A stretch of 64,000 nt of DNA from Oscillospiraceae bacterium. Its GTDB lineage: Bacteria; Bacillota; Clostridia; Oscillospirales; Ruminococcaceae. Positions 1-9,066 of the stretch are shown here, piece by piece; the stretch's first letter is position 1; every line of letters begins with the position of its first letter. The translations under genes and the position numbers were made by a program. The stretch is taken from assembly GCA_022835495.1 (NCBI GenBank), contig BQOK01000001.1, positions 1,178,001 to 1,242,000 of the forward strand. The letters run 5' to 3'. The notes beneath the pieces are model-generated. The model searched no databases. It was not told the origin of the DNA and was given only the letters and a program-made list of their open reading frames with translations.

Positions 1-1077
1 CAGGCCAGCCGGGACGCAAAGCAGGCCGAACTGGACGGCTACAACGCACGGGTGGAGGCGGACCGGCAGAAGGTTGCCGCGGCGGAGGAAGAGGTGACGA
101 CCGCTCAGACTGCGCTGGATGCGGCGAATCAGGAGCTTGAAACGGCAAAAAGCAATAGAGATGCGCTGGGTGAAGGGGCAACGCAGGAAGAAAAAGACGC
201 GGCCGACGAGGCGGTGGAAACCGCGCAGGGAAAGGTGACGAAAGCCCAGGGGGATTTGGAAACCGCCAAAGGAAACCAGACCGCTGCCGCCGCCGCGCTG
301 ACCACGAGCCAGGGCCTTGCCGCAAGCGCCCAGACCCAGCTTGCGGCGCTGGAAACCGAGCTCACCGCCCGCCAGGCCGCATATGACGCGCTGAAAGGCC
401 AGGGGGGCGATTCCGCCGCGGCCAACCTGCAAAAGCAGCGGCTGGACGCAGCGGAGAGCGCCCTGAGCGCGGCCAAAAGCGCCCAGATCGCCGCCCGCAA
501 CAACTACGAAAGCGCCGTGCAGGCCCTTGGGGACTGCCGCCTGAAAGCGGCGTCGGACGGCTATGTGATAAAGGTAGTGGGCAGCGAGGGCGGCCTTGCC
601 ACCCCGCTGGCGCCGGTGGTGGTGCTGGGCAGCCACGAAGCCGTGGCCCAGTTCGGAGCGTCCCAAAGCGACGTGCGGAGCCTGGCCGTGGGCCAGAGCG
701 CCGCCGTGACGGTGGAGGGGCAGGAGTATACCGGCGTGGTAAAAAGCATTGCGGTGCTGCCGGACGAAACCACCCGCACCTACACGGTGGATGTGGAGAT
801 CGGCGGCGACACGGGCGATTTTTATCTGGGTGAGATGGCCGCGGTGAAGATCGGCGTGGGCGAGCGCACCGGCACCTGGCTGCCCCTGGCCGTGGTGATG
901 AACGACGGCGAGGATTACGTGTACCTGGTGGAGGACGGCCGGGCGGTGCGCCGCACCGTGACCCTTTTGGACGTGAGCGATGATATGGTGCTGGTGAGCG
1001 GGCTGGAAAACGGGGGCCAGGTCATCAGCGAGGGCATGAAGACAGTGCGCAGCGGCAGCGCTGTGAGCGTGGGCTAG
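1..1077 (+). CDS. HlyD/RND-type efflux periplasmic adaptor subunit, 5' partial
   Basis: The reading frame is open from base 1, so the N-terminus lies outside the window. About 359 residues remain. The first 180 or so are a long Ala/Glu/Lys-rich alpha-helical coiled coil typical of membrane-fusion adaptors. It is followed by the second lipoyl half (around KAASDGYVIKV), a beta-barrel region and the membrane-proximal domain ending in the family-typical pattern VISEGMKTVRSGS. It ends 11 bp before an RND pump gene on the same strand, so the two form an adaptor-pump operon. The adaptor would couple the pump to an exit path. No outer-membrane factor is visible. The family call is firm; the substrate is unknown. 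Confidence 0.9.
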   Translation, partial: QASRDAKQAELDGYNARVEADRQKVAAAEEEVTTAQTALDAANQELETAKSNRDALGEGATQEEKDAADEAVETAQGKVTKAQGDLETAKGNQTAAAAALTTSQGLAASAQTQLAALETELTARQAAYDALKGQGGDSAAANLQKQRLDAAESALSAAKSAQIAARNNYESAVQALGDCRLKAASDGYVIKVVGSEGGLATPLAPVVVLGSHEAVAQFGASQSDVRSLAVGQSAAVTVEGQEYTGVVKSIAVLPDETTRTYTVDVEIGGDTGDFYLGEMAAVKIGVGERTGTWLPLAVVMNDGEDYVYLVEDGRAVRRTVTLLDVSDDMVLVSGLENGGQVISEGMKTVRSGSAVSVG

Positions 1078-1088
1078 GGGGCGGCGGC

Positions 1089-4000
1089 ATGGAAAAGATC
1101 GAGCGGGCCCTTTTGAAAAACCGGGGCATCGTGGTGTTCTTTATGGTCATTGTGGCGGCGCTGGGCCTGTTTTGCTACTACATCATCCCCAAGCAGGAGA
1201 ACCCCACCACCACCATTGCGGCGGCGGTCATTACCACCGGGTACCCTGGCGCGGGCCCGGAAGAGGTGGAGAGCTTTGTGACCGAAAAGCTGGAGGACAA
1301 GGTCAAGACCCTGGACCGGGTAAAATATTACACCAGCATGAGCATGGACTCCGCCAGTGTGATCACCGTGATGTACGACGACGACGTGTACATCGACGAG
1401 GTGGAAACAAAGCTGCGGCAGGCGGTGGCGGACGTGCAGGGCGAGCTGCCCTCCACCTGCCAGGAGAGCGTGGTGCGCACCGACCTGATCACCAACAATG
1501 CGTTCATCATCAGCCTTTCCAGCGATGTGTATTCGGCCGCCGAGCTGGAAAGCTTTGCAAAAACGATCCAGGGCGGGCTGGAACAGGTGAAGGGCGTTTC
1601 CGGCGTGAGCATTGCCGGCGAAAAGGAAAAGCGGGTGGTGGTGGAGGCCGATATCCGCCAGATGCGGCTGTATGGCATTTCCATCGAGAATATCCTGCAG
1701 CTGATGCAGGCGCAGAACCTTTCGATCCCGGCGGGCAGCATCACCTACGAATCTGGCTCCATCAATGTGGCCAGCTCCGGCCTGTTCGAGAACCTGGCCG
1801 ACATTGAGAACACCGTAGTGGCCGGCGCCGAGGATTCGCTGAGCTTTGTAAAGCTCAAGGACGTGGCACAGGTCTACATCGAGGACGCGGACGAGAGCTA
1901 CTACACCCAGGACGGCCGGGACGCGGTGCTGCTGGTGGGCAAGCTGGAAAAGGGCGAGAACGCGGTGAACATCGGCAAGGAGCTGCGCCGCACCCTGGAC
2001 GGGATTAAGGCCGAAATGCCAGAAGATCTGATCTTCCACGAGGTCATGTATGCCCCCCAGGACATTGAGAACAACATCAACAGCTTTATCCTGAATCTTT
2101 TGGAGAGCATCCTTCTGATTGTGCTGGTGGTCATGCTGGGGGTGCGGGTGCGCAATGCGCTGGTCATCAGCGTGGCGCTGCCCATGAGCATCCTGATGAC
2201 CTTTATCGTAATGCAGCTGCTCTCCATTGAGTTTCAGTTCATCTCGATCGCGGCGCTCATTGTGAGCCTGGGCATTCTGGTGGACAACGCGGTGGTTATC
2301 AGCGAGGCGATCCAGCAGAACCTGAACGCCGGGCAGGAAAGGCAGGAGGCGATTCTGGGGGCGGTGCGCGTGACGGCGGTGCCGGTGCTCACCAGCACCC
2401 TCACCACCGTGGTCACCTTCAGCGTGATCTATTTTGTGCCGGGCGTGGTGGGCCAGGTGGCGGGGGCCATTCCCACCGTGGTCATTGCGGCGCTGGGGGC
2501 AAGCTACCTGGTGGCTATGTTTTTGATCCCGGTGCTGGCCTCGTTCTTTTTTACCCCCGAACCGCCGGGCCGGGCGGCCCGGTCCGGGGTGGTGCGCCGC
2601 TTTTTTGAAAGGCTGCTGGCCTTGGGGCTGAACCACCCAAAGCTCACCCTGACGGCCGCTTTTTCCACCCTGGGGGTGGCGGTGCTGCTGGCGCTGCAGC
2701 TGGGCATCCAGTTCTTCCCGGGCAGCGCAAAGCCCGTGTTGTACATCAACGTTTCGGGCGAAACCATGAGCCTTTCCGAGACCGGCCGCATCTGCGAAAA
2801 AGTGGGTGCGCTGCTGGACGAGGACCCGCTGGTGGAGCATTATACCAGCGCGGTGGGCAGCGGGCTGCCCAGCTTTTTCCTCACGGTGCCCAGCATGGCC
2901 CCCGCCAGCAACGCGGCCCAGTTTATGCTGCAGCTCAATGAGGACGAAGTGAAGCGGTATGGCGGCACCGACGCCGCGGCCCGGCACCTGCAGGCCGGCA
3001 TGGACGAAGCGGTCGCCGGCGCCGTGGTGGAGGTGAAATGCCTGGAATACTCGATGCCCACGGACGCAAAGATTGTGCTCACCGTGAGCGGCGAGGAGCA
3101 AAACAGCATCAACGCCGCGGCCGAGCAGATCGCCGAGGCCCTGCGCGCTTTGCCCGGCACCGACAACGTGCGAACCAACGCCGTGGTGCCGCAGTATCAA
3201 TACAAAGTCAGCCTGGACAGCGAGCGCCTGTCCGGCTACGGCCTTTTGAAATACGATGTGATCAAACAGCTCAACACCAGCCTGATGGGGGCGGCCGCCA
3301 GCCAGTACACCGTGGGCGGCCGCGATATGGAGATTGTGGTGCGGGCAAATGTGGAGAGCCTGGAAGACCTGCAAAACCTGCCCATCGTGGGCAGCGTGAG
3401 CGGCAGCAAGGTGCTGCTGGGCCAGGTGGCCGGGATCGGGCTGGAGCCCAGCACCCCGCTGATCCGGCATTACAACGGCCAGCGGTATGTGGACGTGCTG
3501 GCAGGGGTGCTGCCCGGCTATTCGGCCGCCAAGCTGGAAAGCAGGCTGCAGAGCGAATTTTTGGACGGGGCGGAGCTGGAAGGGCTCACTGTGACCGAGC
3601 GGGGGGAAACCAGCAACATGCTGGATCTGGTCACAAGCCTGGGCATTGCCGCCGTTTTTGCGGTGCTGGCCATCTATATCATCCTGCTGCTGCAGTTCCG
3701 CAGCTTTGCAAAACCCCTGAACGTGCTCACCAGCATCCCGTTGAGCCTGATCGGCTGCTGCCTTGGGCTGTGGCTGTTCCGCATGGACATCCAGGTTATG
3801 GCTCTTTTGGGGCTTGTGAGCCTGTTCGGCGTGGTGGTGAACAACGGCATATTGCTGATCGAGGTGATCGACGCCGAGCGCCGGGCCGGCACGCCGGTGC
3901 GCGAGGCCTGCCGCGACGCGGTGCGCCAGCGCTTTCGGCCCATTATGCTGTCCAGCATTACCACCTGCATCGGCCTTGTGCCCCTGGTGGCGGCGGGTGA

Positions 4001-4133
4001 CCCCATGACCGCCCCCATGGCAAGCGTTCTGCTGTTCGGGCTTTTGGTGTCCACCGTGCTCACCCTGGTGGTGGTGCCCACCATCTACATGCTGCAGGCC
4101 GGGCATGGAGGCCACGGGAAAAGCAGGAATTGA
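1089..4133 (+). CDS. RND family efflux transporter, inner-membrane pump (AcrB/ACR_tran type)
   Basis: The 1014-residue product matches the usual length of RND pumps. TM1 lies near residues 12-32, followed by a large loop with the family pattern GYPGAGPEEVE. The first TM bundle is at about 335-490, a second extracytoplasmic loop follows, and the second bundle is at about 850-1005, including GLVSLFGVVVNNGILLIE. In TM4 the usual Asp-Asp proton relay is Asp-Asn (LVDNAVVISE), a variant common in this branch. It sits 11 bp after the adaptor gene. It is expected to be a proton-driven exporter of drugs, lipids or other amphiphiles. RND pumps of this class are known from Clostridia without an outer membrane. 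The substrate cannot be told from sequence. Confidence 0.95.
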   Translation: MEKIERALLKNRGIVVFFMVIVAALGLFCYYIIPKQENPTTTIAAAVITTGYPGAGPEEVESFVTEKLEDKVKTLDRVKYYTSMSMDSASVITVMYDDDVYIDEVETKLRQAVADVQGELPSTCQESVVRTDLITNNAFIISLSSDVYSAAELESFAKTIQGGLEQVKGVSGVSIAGEKEKRVVVEADIRQMRLYGISIENILQLMQAQNLSIPAGSITYESGSINVASSGLFENLADIENTVVAGAEDSLSFVKLKDVAQVYIEDADESYYTQDGRDAVLLVGKLEKGENAVNIGKELRRTLDGIKAEMPEDLIFHEVMYAPQDIENNINSFILNLLESILLIVLVVMLGVRVRNALVISVALPMSILMTFIVMQLLSIEFQFISIAALIVSLGILVDNAVVISEAIQQNLNAGQERQEAILGAVRVTAVPVLTSTLTTVVTFSVIYFVPGVVGQVAGAIPTVVIAALGASYLVAMFLIPVLASFFFTPEPPGRAARSGVVRRFFERLLALGLNHPKLTLTAAFSTLGVAVLLALQLGIQFFPGSAKPVLYINVSGETMSLSETGRICEKVGALLDEDPLVEHYTSAVGSGLPSFFLTVPSMAPASNAAQFMLQLNEDEVKRYGGTDAAARHLQAGMDEAVAGAVVEVKCLEYSMPTDAKIVLTVSGEEQNSINAAAEQIAEALRALPGTDNVRTNAVVPQYQYKVSLDSERLSGYGLLKYDVIKQLNTSLMGAAASQYTVGGRDMEIVVRANVESLEDLQNLPIVGSVSGSKVLLGQVAGIGLEPSTPLIRHYNGQRYVDVLAGVLPGYSAAKLESRLQSEFLDGAELEGLTVTERGETSNMLDLVTSLGIAAVFAVLAIYIILLLQFRSFAKPLNVLTSIPLSLIGCCLGLWLFRMDIQVMALLGLVSLFGVVVNNGILLIEVIDAERRAGTPVREACRDAVRQRFRPIMLSSITTCIGLVPLVAAGDPMTAPMASVLLFGLLVSTVLTLVVVPTIYMLQAGHGGHGKSRN

Positions 4134-4142
4134 GTGCATGAG

Positions 4143-4179
4143 GCGGCCCCGCGGCCCGCAAAGACACGGGGCTGCTTTT
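4143..4179 (+). terminator. Rho-independent terminator after the RND operon
   Basis: A GC-rich inverted repeat (GCGGCCCCG near 4143, CGGGGCTGC near 4167) is followed by four Ts. It lies just after the pump stop codon. One arm position pairs by G-U. Confidence 0.6.
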
Positions 4180-4187
4180 GGCGCGGC

Positions 4188-4216
4188 TTGAAAACCGGCG
4201 GTCGGGCGTTTATAAT
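4188..4216 (+). promoter_or_regulatory. Sigma-A type promoter for the LD-carboxypeptidase gene
   Basis: TTGAAA at 4188-4193 and TATAAT at 4211-4216 are separated by 17 bp. The start codon is at 4271. Confidence 0.75.
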
Positions 4217-4270
4217 GAAGCTGCCCGGGCGCTGCCAAGCGGGCGACAAAAACAAAAAGGCGGTTTTTAA

Positions 4271-5158
4271 ATGACAGCACAGCGATTGCGGCGGGGCGAC
4301 ACCATTGGGATCATCGCCCCCAGCCAGGTGCCGGACCGGGCGGTGTATGAAGAGAATATCCGCTGCCTTGAACGGCAGGGCTACCGGGTAAAGCGGGGCC
4401 GAAACCTGTATAAAGCCACCTACGGCTACCTTGCCGCCGAAACTGAGCGCGCGGCCGACCTGAACGCTATGGCGGCCGACGACGAGGTAAAGCTGATCCT
4501 GTTTGGTGGGGGCGAGGGGGCGGCCGAGCTGCTGCCCCTGGTGGATTTTGCGGCCATCAAGGCGCACCCGAAGCTGTTTTTGAGCTACAGCGACGGCACC
4601 TCGCTTTTGGCGGCGATCTACTTAAACACCGGGCTGGTGACCTATTACGGCCAGACCCCCGGCGTGGCGGCCCGCCCCAGCGCTTACGACCGGGCCCAGT
4701 TCGAACAGCACATCATAAAGGGCGAAGCCGGGCCCTTTGTGAGCAACGGCGAACGCTGTGCGCTGCACGGCGGCGTGGGCGAGGGCATCCTTTTGGGGGG
4801 CTATGCGGGCAACATGGCGCTGCTGGCGGGCAGCCGCTATTTCAGGACCGACCCGGCCGCCCGCTACCTGCTTTTTTTGGAGGATCACGAAACCTTCCAC
4901 AACGTGGCCCATGTGAGCATGCTGCTCTCGCACCTGGAGCAGAGCGATTTTGCGCGCCAGATCAGCGGGCTGCTGTTCGGCCATTACTCCACCGCCGCCC
5001 AGCCGGAGCTGCGGGAGCGCCTGGCCCGCTTTGGGCAAAAGCACAAGGTGCCGGTGATCTGCTGCGACGACTTCGGCCACGGTGAAAACCATGCGATCTT
5101 GCCCATCGGGCGCCGCGCCGTGCTGGACGGCGACCAAAACACCCTCTGGTTCTGCTAG
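4271..5158 (+). CDS. LD-carboxypeptidase, peptidase family S66 (LdcA/MccF type)
   Basis: At 295 residues it has the usual size of S66 serine peptidases. The N-terminus has the fold-typical IGIIAPSQVP. The segment ILFGGGEGAAELLPLVDF matches the glycine-rich loop. FLSYSDGTSLL carries the nucleophile serine of the GxSD-type motif. GGYAGNMALLAGSRYF and FLEDHE supply the conserved mid-region and the catalytic glutamate. GHGENHAILPIGRRAVLD is the C-terminal His block. Family members cut L,D-peptide bonds in recycled cell-wall tetrapeptides, or inactivate microcin C-like peptides. It has its own promoter and terminator, so it is a single-gene unit. Which of the two activities applies is not resolved. 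Confidence 0.88.
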   Translation: MTAQRLRRGDTIGIIAPSQVPDRAVYEENIRCLERQGYRVKRGRNLYKATYGYLAAETERAADLNAMAADDEVKLILFGGGEGAAELLPLVDFAAIKAHPKLFLSYSDGTSLLAAIYLNTGLVTYYGQTPGVAARPSAYDRAQFEQHIIKGEAGPFVSNGERCALHGGVGEGILLGGYAGNMALLAGSRYFRTDPAARYLLFLEDHETFHNVAHVSMLLSHLEQSDFARQISGLLFGHYSTAAQPELRERLARFGQKHKVPVICCDDFGHGENHAILPIGRRAVLDGDQNTLWFC

Positions 5159-5174
5159 CTTTTGCACCGCAGCG

Positions 5175-5216
5175 CAAAAACGCCGCCCGTTTGGTTGAAA
5201 CGGGCGGCGTTTTTAC
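5175..5216 (+). terminator. Rho-independent terminator after the S66 peptidase gene
   Basis: A perfect GC stem (AACGCCGCCCGTTT / AAACGGGCGGCGTT) is followed by Ts. The downstream arm contains the TTGAAA used by the next promoter. Confidence 0.85.
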
Positions 5217-5223
5217 GTATAAT
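5195..5223 (+). promoter_or_regulatory. Promoter for the acyltransferase-kinase fusion operon, embedded in the preceding terminator
   Basis: TTGAAA at 5195-5200 and TATAAT at 5218-5223 have a 17-bp spacer. The -35 box lies in the loop and downstream arm of the terminator hairpin. Confidence 0.7.
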
Positions 5224-5276
5224 AGAACTACATAAGCGCGGCGCCCGGGAAGCGCCGCGGAAAAGGAGAGTGCGCC

Positions 5277-6902
5277 ATGCCCAATCTTTTGATTTTGGGA
5301 GCGGGCGGCTTTGGGCATATGATCTACGAGAACGCCCAGGCCACCCGCCAGTTCGACCGCATCGCCATGCTGGACGACGCGGCCAAGGAGCCGGCGGTGA
5401 TCGGCAAATTGGTGGATTACAAGGCCCTGCGCAGGGAGTACCCTTGTGCTGTGGCGGCGTTCGGCAACAATAAAATGCGGGTGCACTGGGTGGAAAAGCT
5501 GCTGGAGGCGGATTTTGTGGTGCCCACCATCATCCATCCCTCGGCGGTGGTGAGCCCCAGCGCGGTCATCGGTGCGGGCAGCTTTGTGATGCAGCGCGCG
5601 GTGGTGAATACCCACACGGTGCTGGGCAAGGGCTGCCTTGTGAACTGCGGGGCCATTGTGGATCACGACGCGGTTGTGGAAGATGGGGCCCACATCGGCC
5701 TGGGCAGCGTCGTAAAGGCGAATTGCCGCATCGGGGCCTGGCGCAAGGTGGAGGCGGGCGAGGTGATTTTTGCCGCGCGCCGCCGCATTGACGGGGTGGG
5801 TACCCGCGAATTGGAGGATGCGCTCTACGCCTTTGGGTTTGGAAACCAGTGCAGCTATGTGCGCCCGTTCGGCGCGGGGCACATCAACGAGACCTACGCG
5901 GTGTACATGCCCGCAGAGGGCGGCAAGGACGAACTGCGGTATGTGATGCAGCGGGTCAACAAGCACGTGTTCAAAAACCCGGGCGAGGTGATGGCGAATA
6001 TTTTTGGCGTGACCGAGTACCTGCGGGGGGTCATCCGCGAGAACGGCGGCGACCCGGACCGCGAAACCCTGAGCTATATCAAGACGAAATCCGGCGAAAA
6101 TTATTTTGAGGACACCCAGGGCCAGCCCTGGCGCTGCTATAACTTTATCCCGGATTCGGTCTGTTACCAGAGCGTGGAAACCCCCGAGCAGTTCTATCAG
6201 TCGGCCCGCAGCTTTGGCCGGTTTTTAAAACAACTCGACGGCTACCCTGCCGATACCCTGTATGAGACCATCCCCAAATTCCACGACACCGAGGACCGGC
6301 TCGCCAATTTTGAACGGGCCCTGGAGCGGGATGTGAAAAACCGCGCCCGCACCTGCAAAAAAGAGATTGATTTTGTGCTGGCGCGCCGGGCGGACTGCAG
6401 CGTGCTGATGGAGCAGCTGCGCAGCGGCAGCCTGCCGCTGCGGGTAACCCACAACGACACCAAGCTCAACAACATCCTGTTCGACGCAGCCACCGGCAAG
6501 GGCCTGTGCATCATTGATCTGGACACCATTATGCCGGGCCTTGCCCTGAACGACTACGGCGATTCCATCCGCTTCGGCGCCACCCGCGCGGCCGAGGACG
6601 AACCGGATCTCGCAAAGGTGCATTTTGACCTGGAGCTGTTCGAGGCGTATACCTGCGGCTATCTGGAGGCGGCGGGCGACGTGCTCACCCCCGCCGAGAA
6701 GGAATATCTGCCCTGGGGCGCAAAGCTGATTACCCTGGAGTGCGGCATCCGCTTCCTCACCGACTATCTGCAGGGCGACGACTATTTCAAGACCCAGTAT
6801 CCCACCCACAACCTGGTGCGCTGCCGCACCCAGTTCAAGCTTGTGGAAGAGATGGAACAAGCCTTTGGCAGGATGCAGGACATCGTGAAAAAATACAGCT
6901 GA
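5277..6902 (+). CDS. Fusion protein: NeuD/PglD-like left-handed beta-helix acyltransferase plus N-acetylhexosamine-1-kinase-like phosphotransferase
   Basis: The 541-residue product has two modules. Residues 1 to about 190 open with a Rossmann-like LLILGAGGFGHMIYE, as in PglD/NeuD, followed by hexapeptide repeats (for example HPSAVVSPSAVIGAGSFV and VNCGAIVDHDAVV) of a left-handed beta-helix acetyltransferase. From about 195 it reads like NahK/MdsC-type kinases: RPFGAGHINETY, QRVNKHVFKNPGEVM, the catalytic loop THNDTKLNNILFD, and the metal motif IIDLDTIMPGL. The kinase part, about 350 residues, matches a free-standing NahK in length. The start has a good AAGGAG site. The frame is continuous across the join. 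The substrate is inferred to be an N-acetylhexosamine; the acyl acceptor is unknown. The next gene starts 8 bp downstream. Confidence 0.82.
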   Translation: MPNLLILGAGGFGHMIYENAQATRQFDRIAMLDDAAKEPAVIGKLVDYKALRREYPCAVAAFGNNKMRVHWVEKLLEADFVVPTIIHPSAVVSPSAVIGAGSFVMQRAVVNTHTVLGKGCLVNCGAIVDHDAVVEDGAHIGLGSVVKANCRIGAWRKVEAGEVIFAARRRIDGVGTRELEDALYAFGFGNQCSYVRPFGAGHINETYAVYMPAEGGKDELRYVMQRVNKHVFKNPGEVMANIFGVTEYLRGVIRENGGDPDRETLSYIKTKSGENYFEDTQGQPWRCYNFIPDSVCYQSVETPEQFYQSARSFGRFLKQLDGYPADTLYETIPKFHDTEDRLANFERALERDVKNRARTCKKEIDFVLARRADCSVLMEQLRSGSLPLRVTHNDTKLNNILFDAATGKGLCIIDLDTIMPGLALNDYGDSIRFGATRAAEDEPDLAKVHFDLELFEAYTCGYLEAAGDVLTPAEKEYLPWGAKLITLECGIRFLTDYLQGDDYFKTQYPTHNLVRCRTQFKLVEEMEQAFGRMQDIVKKYS

Positions 6903-6910
6903 GGAGAAGG

Positions 6911-8236
6911 ATGTTGGAAACATTTTTGAACGACCCGTTGTATCTCCAAGTGGATATCGCCCTGCTGGGGATGCTGCTCGGCGCGGCGGTATCCGCGCTG
7001 CTGGCATTCCAAAGGGCGGGCAGCTTTGCCGGGGGGATCCGGCGGTTCTGGGGCGCAGAGGAGCTTTTGTTTGGAGGCTGGGCCCCGCGGCCCCGCCTTG
7101 CAGCGGGGCCCGGGCTGTTTGTGATCGCTGCGGCCCTTCTGCAGTTCGGCGTGTTTTTTGGCAACAGCCTGATCCGGGAGGTATGGCCCGGAACGATTGC
7201 GGCAATGGCGCTGGTGATCGACCACCTTTATGGGGCGGCCCTTGTGTGCAAGCTGCTGCTGGCGAGCCGGTATTCCGGCAAACAGCTGGCGGTGGCGTGG
7301 CCGGTGTTCTTTGTGCTGCGCTGGGTTTTTATGAACAACCATAATAAATGGTTCATGTTGGGTGTTCTGTTTTTGCTGGCCGCCAAGGATGTTCCGCTGC
7401 GCCGCCCGCTGAAGGTGTGCCTGGCGGTGGGGGCGGCCAGCTTGGCGGTGGTGATGACCGGCGCGGCGCTGGGGTGGATCCCCACGCTGCTTTTGGAGGG
7501 CGGCCGGCCCCGCAACAGCTTTGGTTACGGCTGGCCCAATTTACTGGGGGCGTTTTTGCTGGGCGCGGCGGTGATGTATGTGTGCTGGCGGCGCGCGGAG
7601 CGGTTGAAATGGTACGATTTTGTGTTGTTGGGGGCGGTCACGGTTTTCTGCGACCGCGGACCGGACAGCCGGGGCGGGACCGTGTGCCTGGCGCTGCTGC
7701 TGGCCGGTATGCTGGCGGCGCGCTTTTTGCCCCGCATCTTCGGCCCTGCTTTGGTGCGGGGCCTGCTGGCGGCCTGCCCGTTTTTGGCGTTCGGCGCGAG
7801 CTATTGGATGCATTGGGCCTACACCCCGGACAATGCTTTGCTGGAAAAGCTTAACGGACTGTTTACCGGCAGGCTGTACTTAGGGCATGAAGCGCTTTTG
7901 AAGCTGACGGCCCGCATTGCGGGGCAGGCGGATCTGCAGGGCGCCATCATCGACAATCTTTATCTGGGCTGGTGGTTCAGCGGCGGCCCGGTGGCCAGCC
8001 TTTTGGTATGGGCAGGGTTTGCATTTTTGCTGTGGAAGCTGCTTAAAAATGGACGCATTACCGAGAGTGTGTGCTGCCTGGCATTCCTGGCCCACGGTTT
8101 TATGGAACCCCACTTGATGTGGCCCTGTGTAAATGTTACGGTGTGGCTGCTGGCAGGCGTTGTGTATCTTGTGCCGGACGGGCGTTTCCCCAGCTTTGCA
8201 CCCGTCCCATCGAAAAAGGAGAGTGAAGCCCCATGA
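6911..8236 (+). CDS. Polytopic membrane protein, O-antigen ligase/polymerase-like
   Basis: ATG at 6911 was chosen because GAGGAGAAGG sits directly before it. The product has 441 residues with about ten hydrophobic segments and no catalytic soluble domain. The segment RPRNSFGYGWPNLLGAFLLG, near residue 200, resembles the asparagine/proline-containing motif of Wzy/WaaL-like surface polysaccharide polymerases in Firmicutes. It is co-transcribed with the upstream sugar-kinase/acyltransferase fusion and overlaps the next gene by 4 bp (ATGA). The polymerase assignment is an inference from topology plus this motif; it could be another glycan-related membrane protein. Confidence 0.6.
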   Translation: MLETFLNDPLYLQVDIALLGMLLGAAVSALLAFQRAGSFAGGIRRFWGAEELLFGGWAPRPRLAAGPGLFVIAAALLQFGVFFGNSLIREVWPGTIAAMALVIDHLYGAALVCKLLLASRYSGKQLAVAWPVFFVLRWVFMNNHNKWFMLGVLFLLAAKDVPLRRPLKVCLAVGAASLAVVMTGAALGWIPTLLLEGGRPRNSFGYGWPNLLGAFLLGAAVMYVCWRRAERLKWYDFVLLGAVTVFCDRGPDSRGGTVCLALLLAGMLAARFLPRIFGPALVRGLLAACPFLAFGASYWMHWAYTPDNALLEKLNGLFTGRLYLGHEALLKLTARIAGQADLQGAIIDNLYLGWWFSGGPVASLLVWAGFAFLLWKLLKNGRITESVCCLAFLAHGFMEPHLMWPCVNVTVWLLAGVVYLVPDGRFPSFAPVPSKKESEAP

Positions 8237-8775
8237 AATTGCTCATTGCCTCGGACCTGCACGGGTCGGCCTGGTATTGTGAAAAGCTGCTGGAGCTTGT
8301 GGAAAAAGAGCAGCCGGACAAGCTGCTTTTGCTGGGCGATCTGCTATACCATGGCCCCCGCAACGATCTGCCGCGGGAGTATGACCCCAAGCGGGTGATC
8401 CCTATGCTTAACGGCTTAAAGGACCGGATCATCGCCGTGCGGGGCAACTGTGACGCCGAGGTGGACCAGATGGTGCTGGAATTCCCCCTGATGGCCGACT
8501 ACACCACCCTTTGGCTGGAAACGGGCAAACCGCTTTTCGCCACCCACGGCCACCTGTTCGACCCGGCGCACCTGCCCCCGCTGCCGGCGGGCAGCGCCTT
8601 TGTGTTTGGGCATGTGCACACAAAATACGCCGCGTGGCAGGGGAGCACCCTGATCCTGAACCCGGGCAGCCTGTCGATCCCGAAGGACGGCACCCACAGC
8701 TACATGATATACGAAAATGGGGTGTTCACCGCAAAGACCCTGGAGGGCGAAGCGGTGATGCGCGCGGAATATTGA
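8233..8775 (+). CDS. yfcE: YfcE-type metallophosphoesterase (phosphodiesterase)
   Basis: The 180-residue product matches the usual YfcE length. Metal-binding blocks are in order: LIASDLHGS (DxH), LLLGDLLYHGP (GD), VRGNCDAEVD (GNCD), ATHGHLFDP (GH), and FGHVHTKYAA (GHVHT). YfcE/MJ0936-family enzymes are Mn-dependent and hydrolyse phosphodiesters in vitro; the physiological substrate is generally unknown. Its start codon overlaps the stop codon of the membrane protein, so translation is coupled. Confidence 0.9.
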   Translation: MKLLIASDLHGSAWYCEKLLELVEKEQPDKLLLLGDLLYHGPRNDLPREYDPKRVIPMLNGLKDRIIAVRGNCDAEVDQMVLEFPLMADYTTLWLETGKPLFATHGHLFDPAHLPPLPAGSAFVFGHVHTKYAAWQGSTLILNPGSLSIPKDGTHSYMIYENGVFTAKTLEGEAVMRAEY

Positions 8776-8873
8776 AAAGGGAGCGCCGCGCCGGTGTTTG
8801 GCACAGCGCAGTTCCGCCGCATGCGGCGGGATGGGGCCACTCCCGGCTGAACTGTGAAAACGCGATCTGAAAT

Positions 8874-8919
8874 GCATAGCAAACGGCCTGCCGGAAGCCC
8901 GGCGGGCCGTTTGCTATGC
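8874..8919. terminator. Long perfect hairpin between convergent operons
   Basis: A 15-bp perfect outer stem (GCATAGCAAACGGCC with its complement) continues, after one T-G wobble, into a 5-bp inner stem. It lies between the YfcE-type gene (plus) and the histidine kinase gene (minus). No T-run follows on either strand, so its role as terminator is inferred. The rest of 8776-9066 shows no gene. Confidence 0.55.
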
Positions 8920-9066
8920 AGCGGGGAAAGCGCGGCGTAAAAGGCAGCCCTGCCCGGCACACCGGACGGAAGGGGCGGCCCACAGGGGCGCATTCCGGAA
9001 GAGGCGCGGCAGCCGGAGCAGGCGCGCTGGCCGGGCACCCCACAGAGCGGGGGCGCCTGGCCCGGG

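Noticed and set aside
1074-4280. 1068-codon open frame on the minus strand opposite the RND pump
   Set aside because: It is a shadow of the GC-rich pump gene: rich in His, Gln and Ala, with no recognisable domain and no ribosome site.
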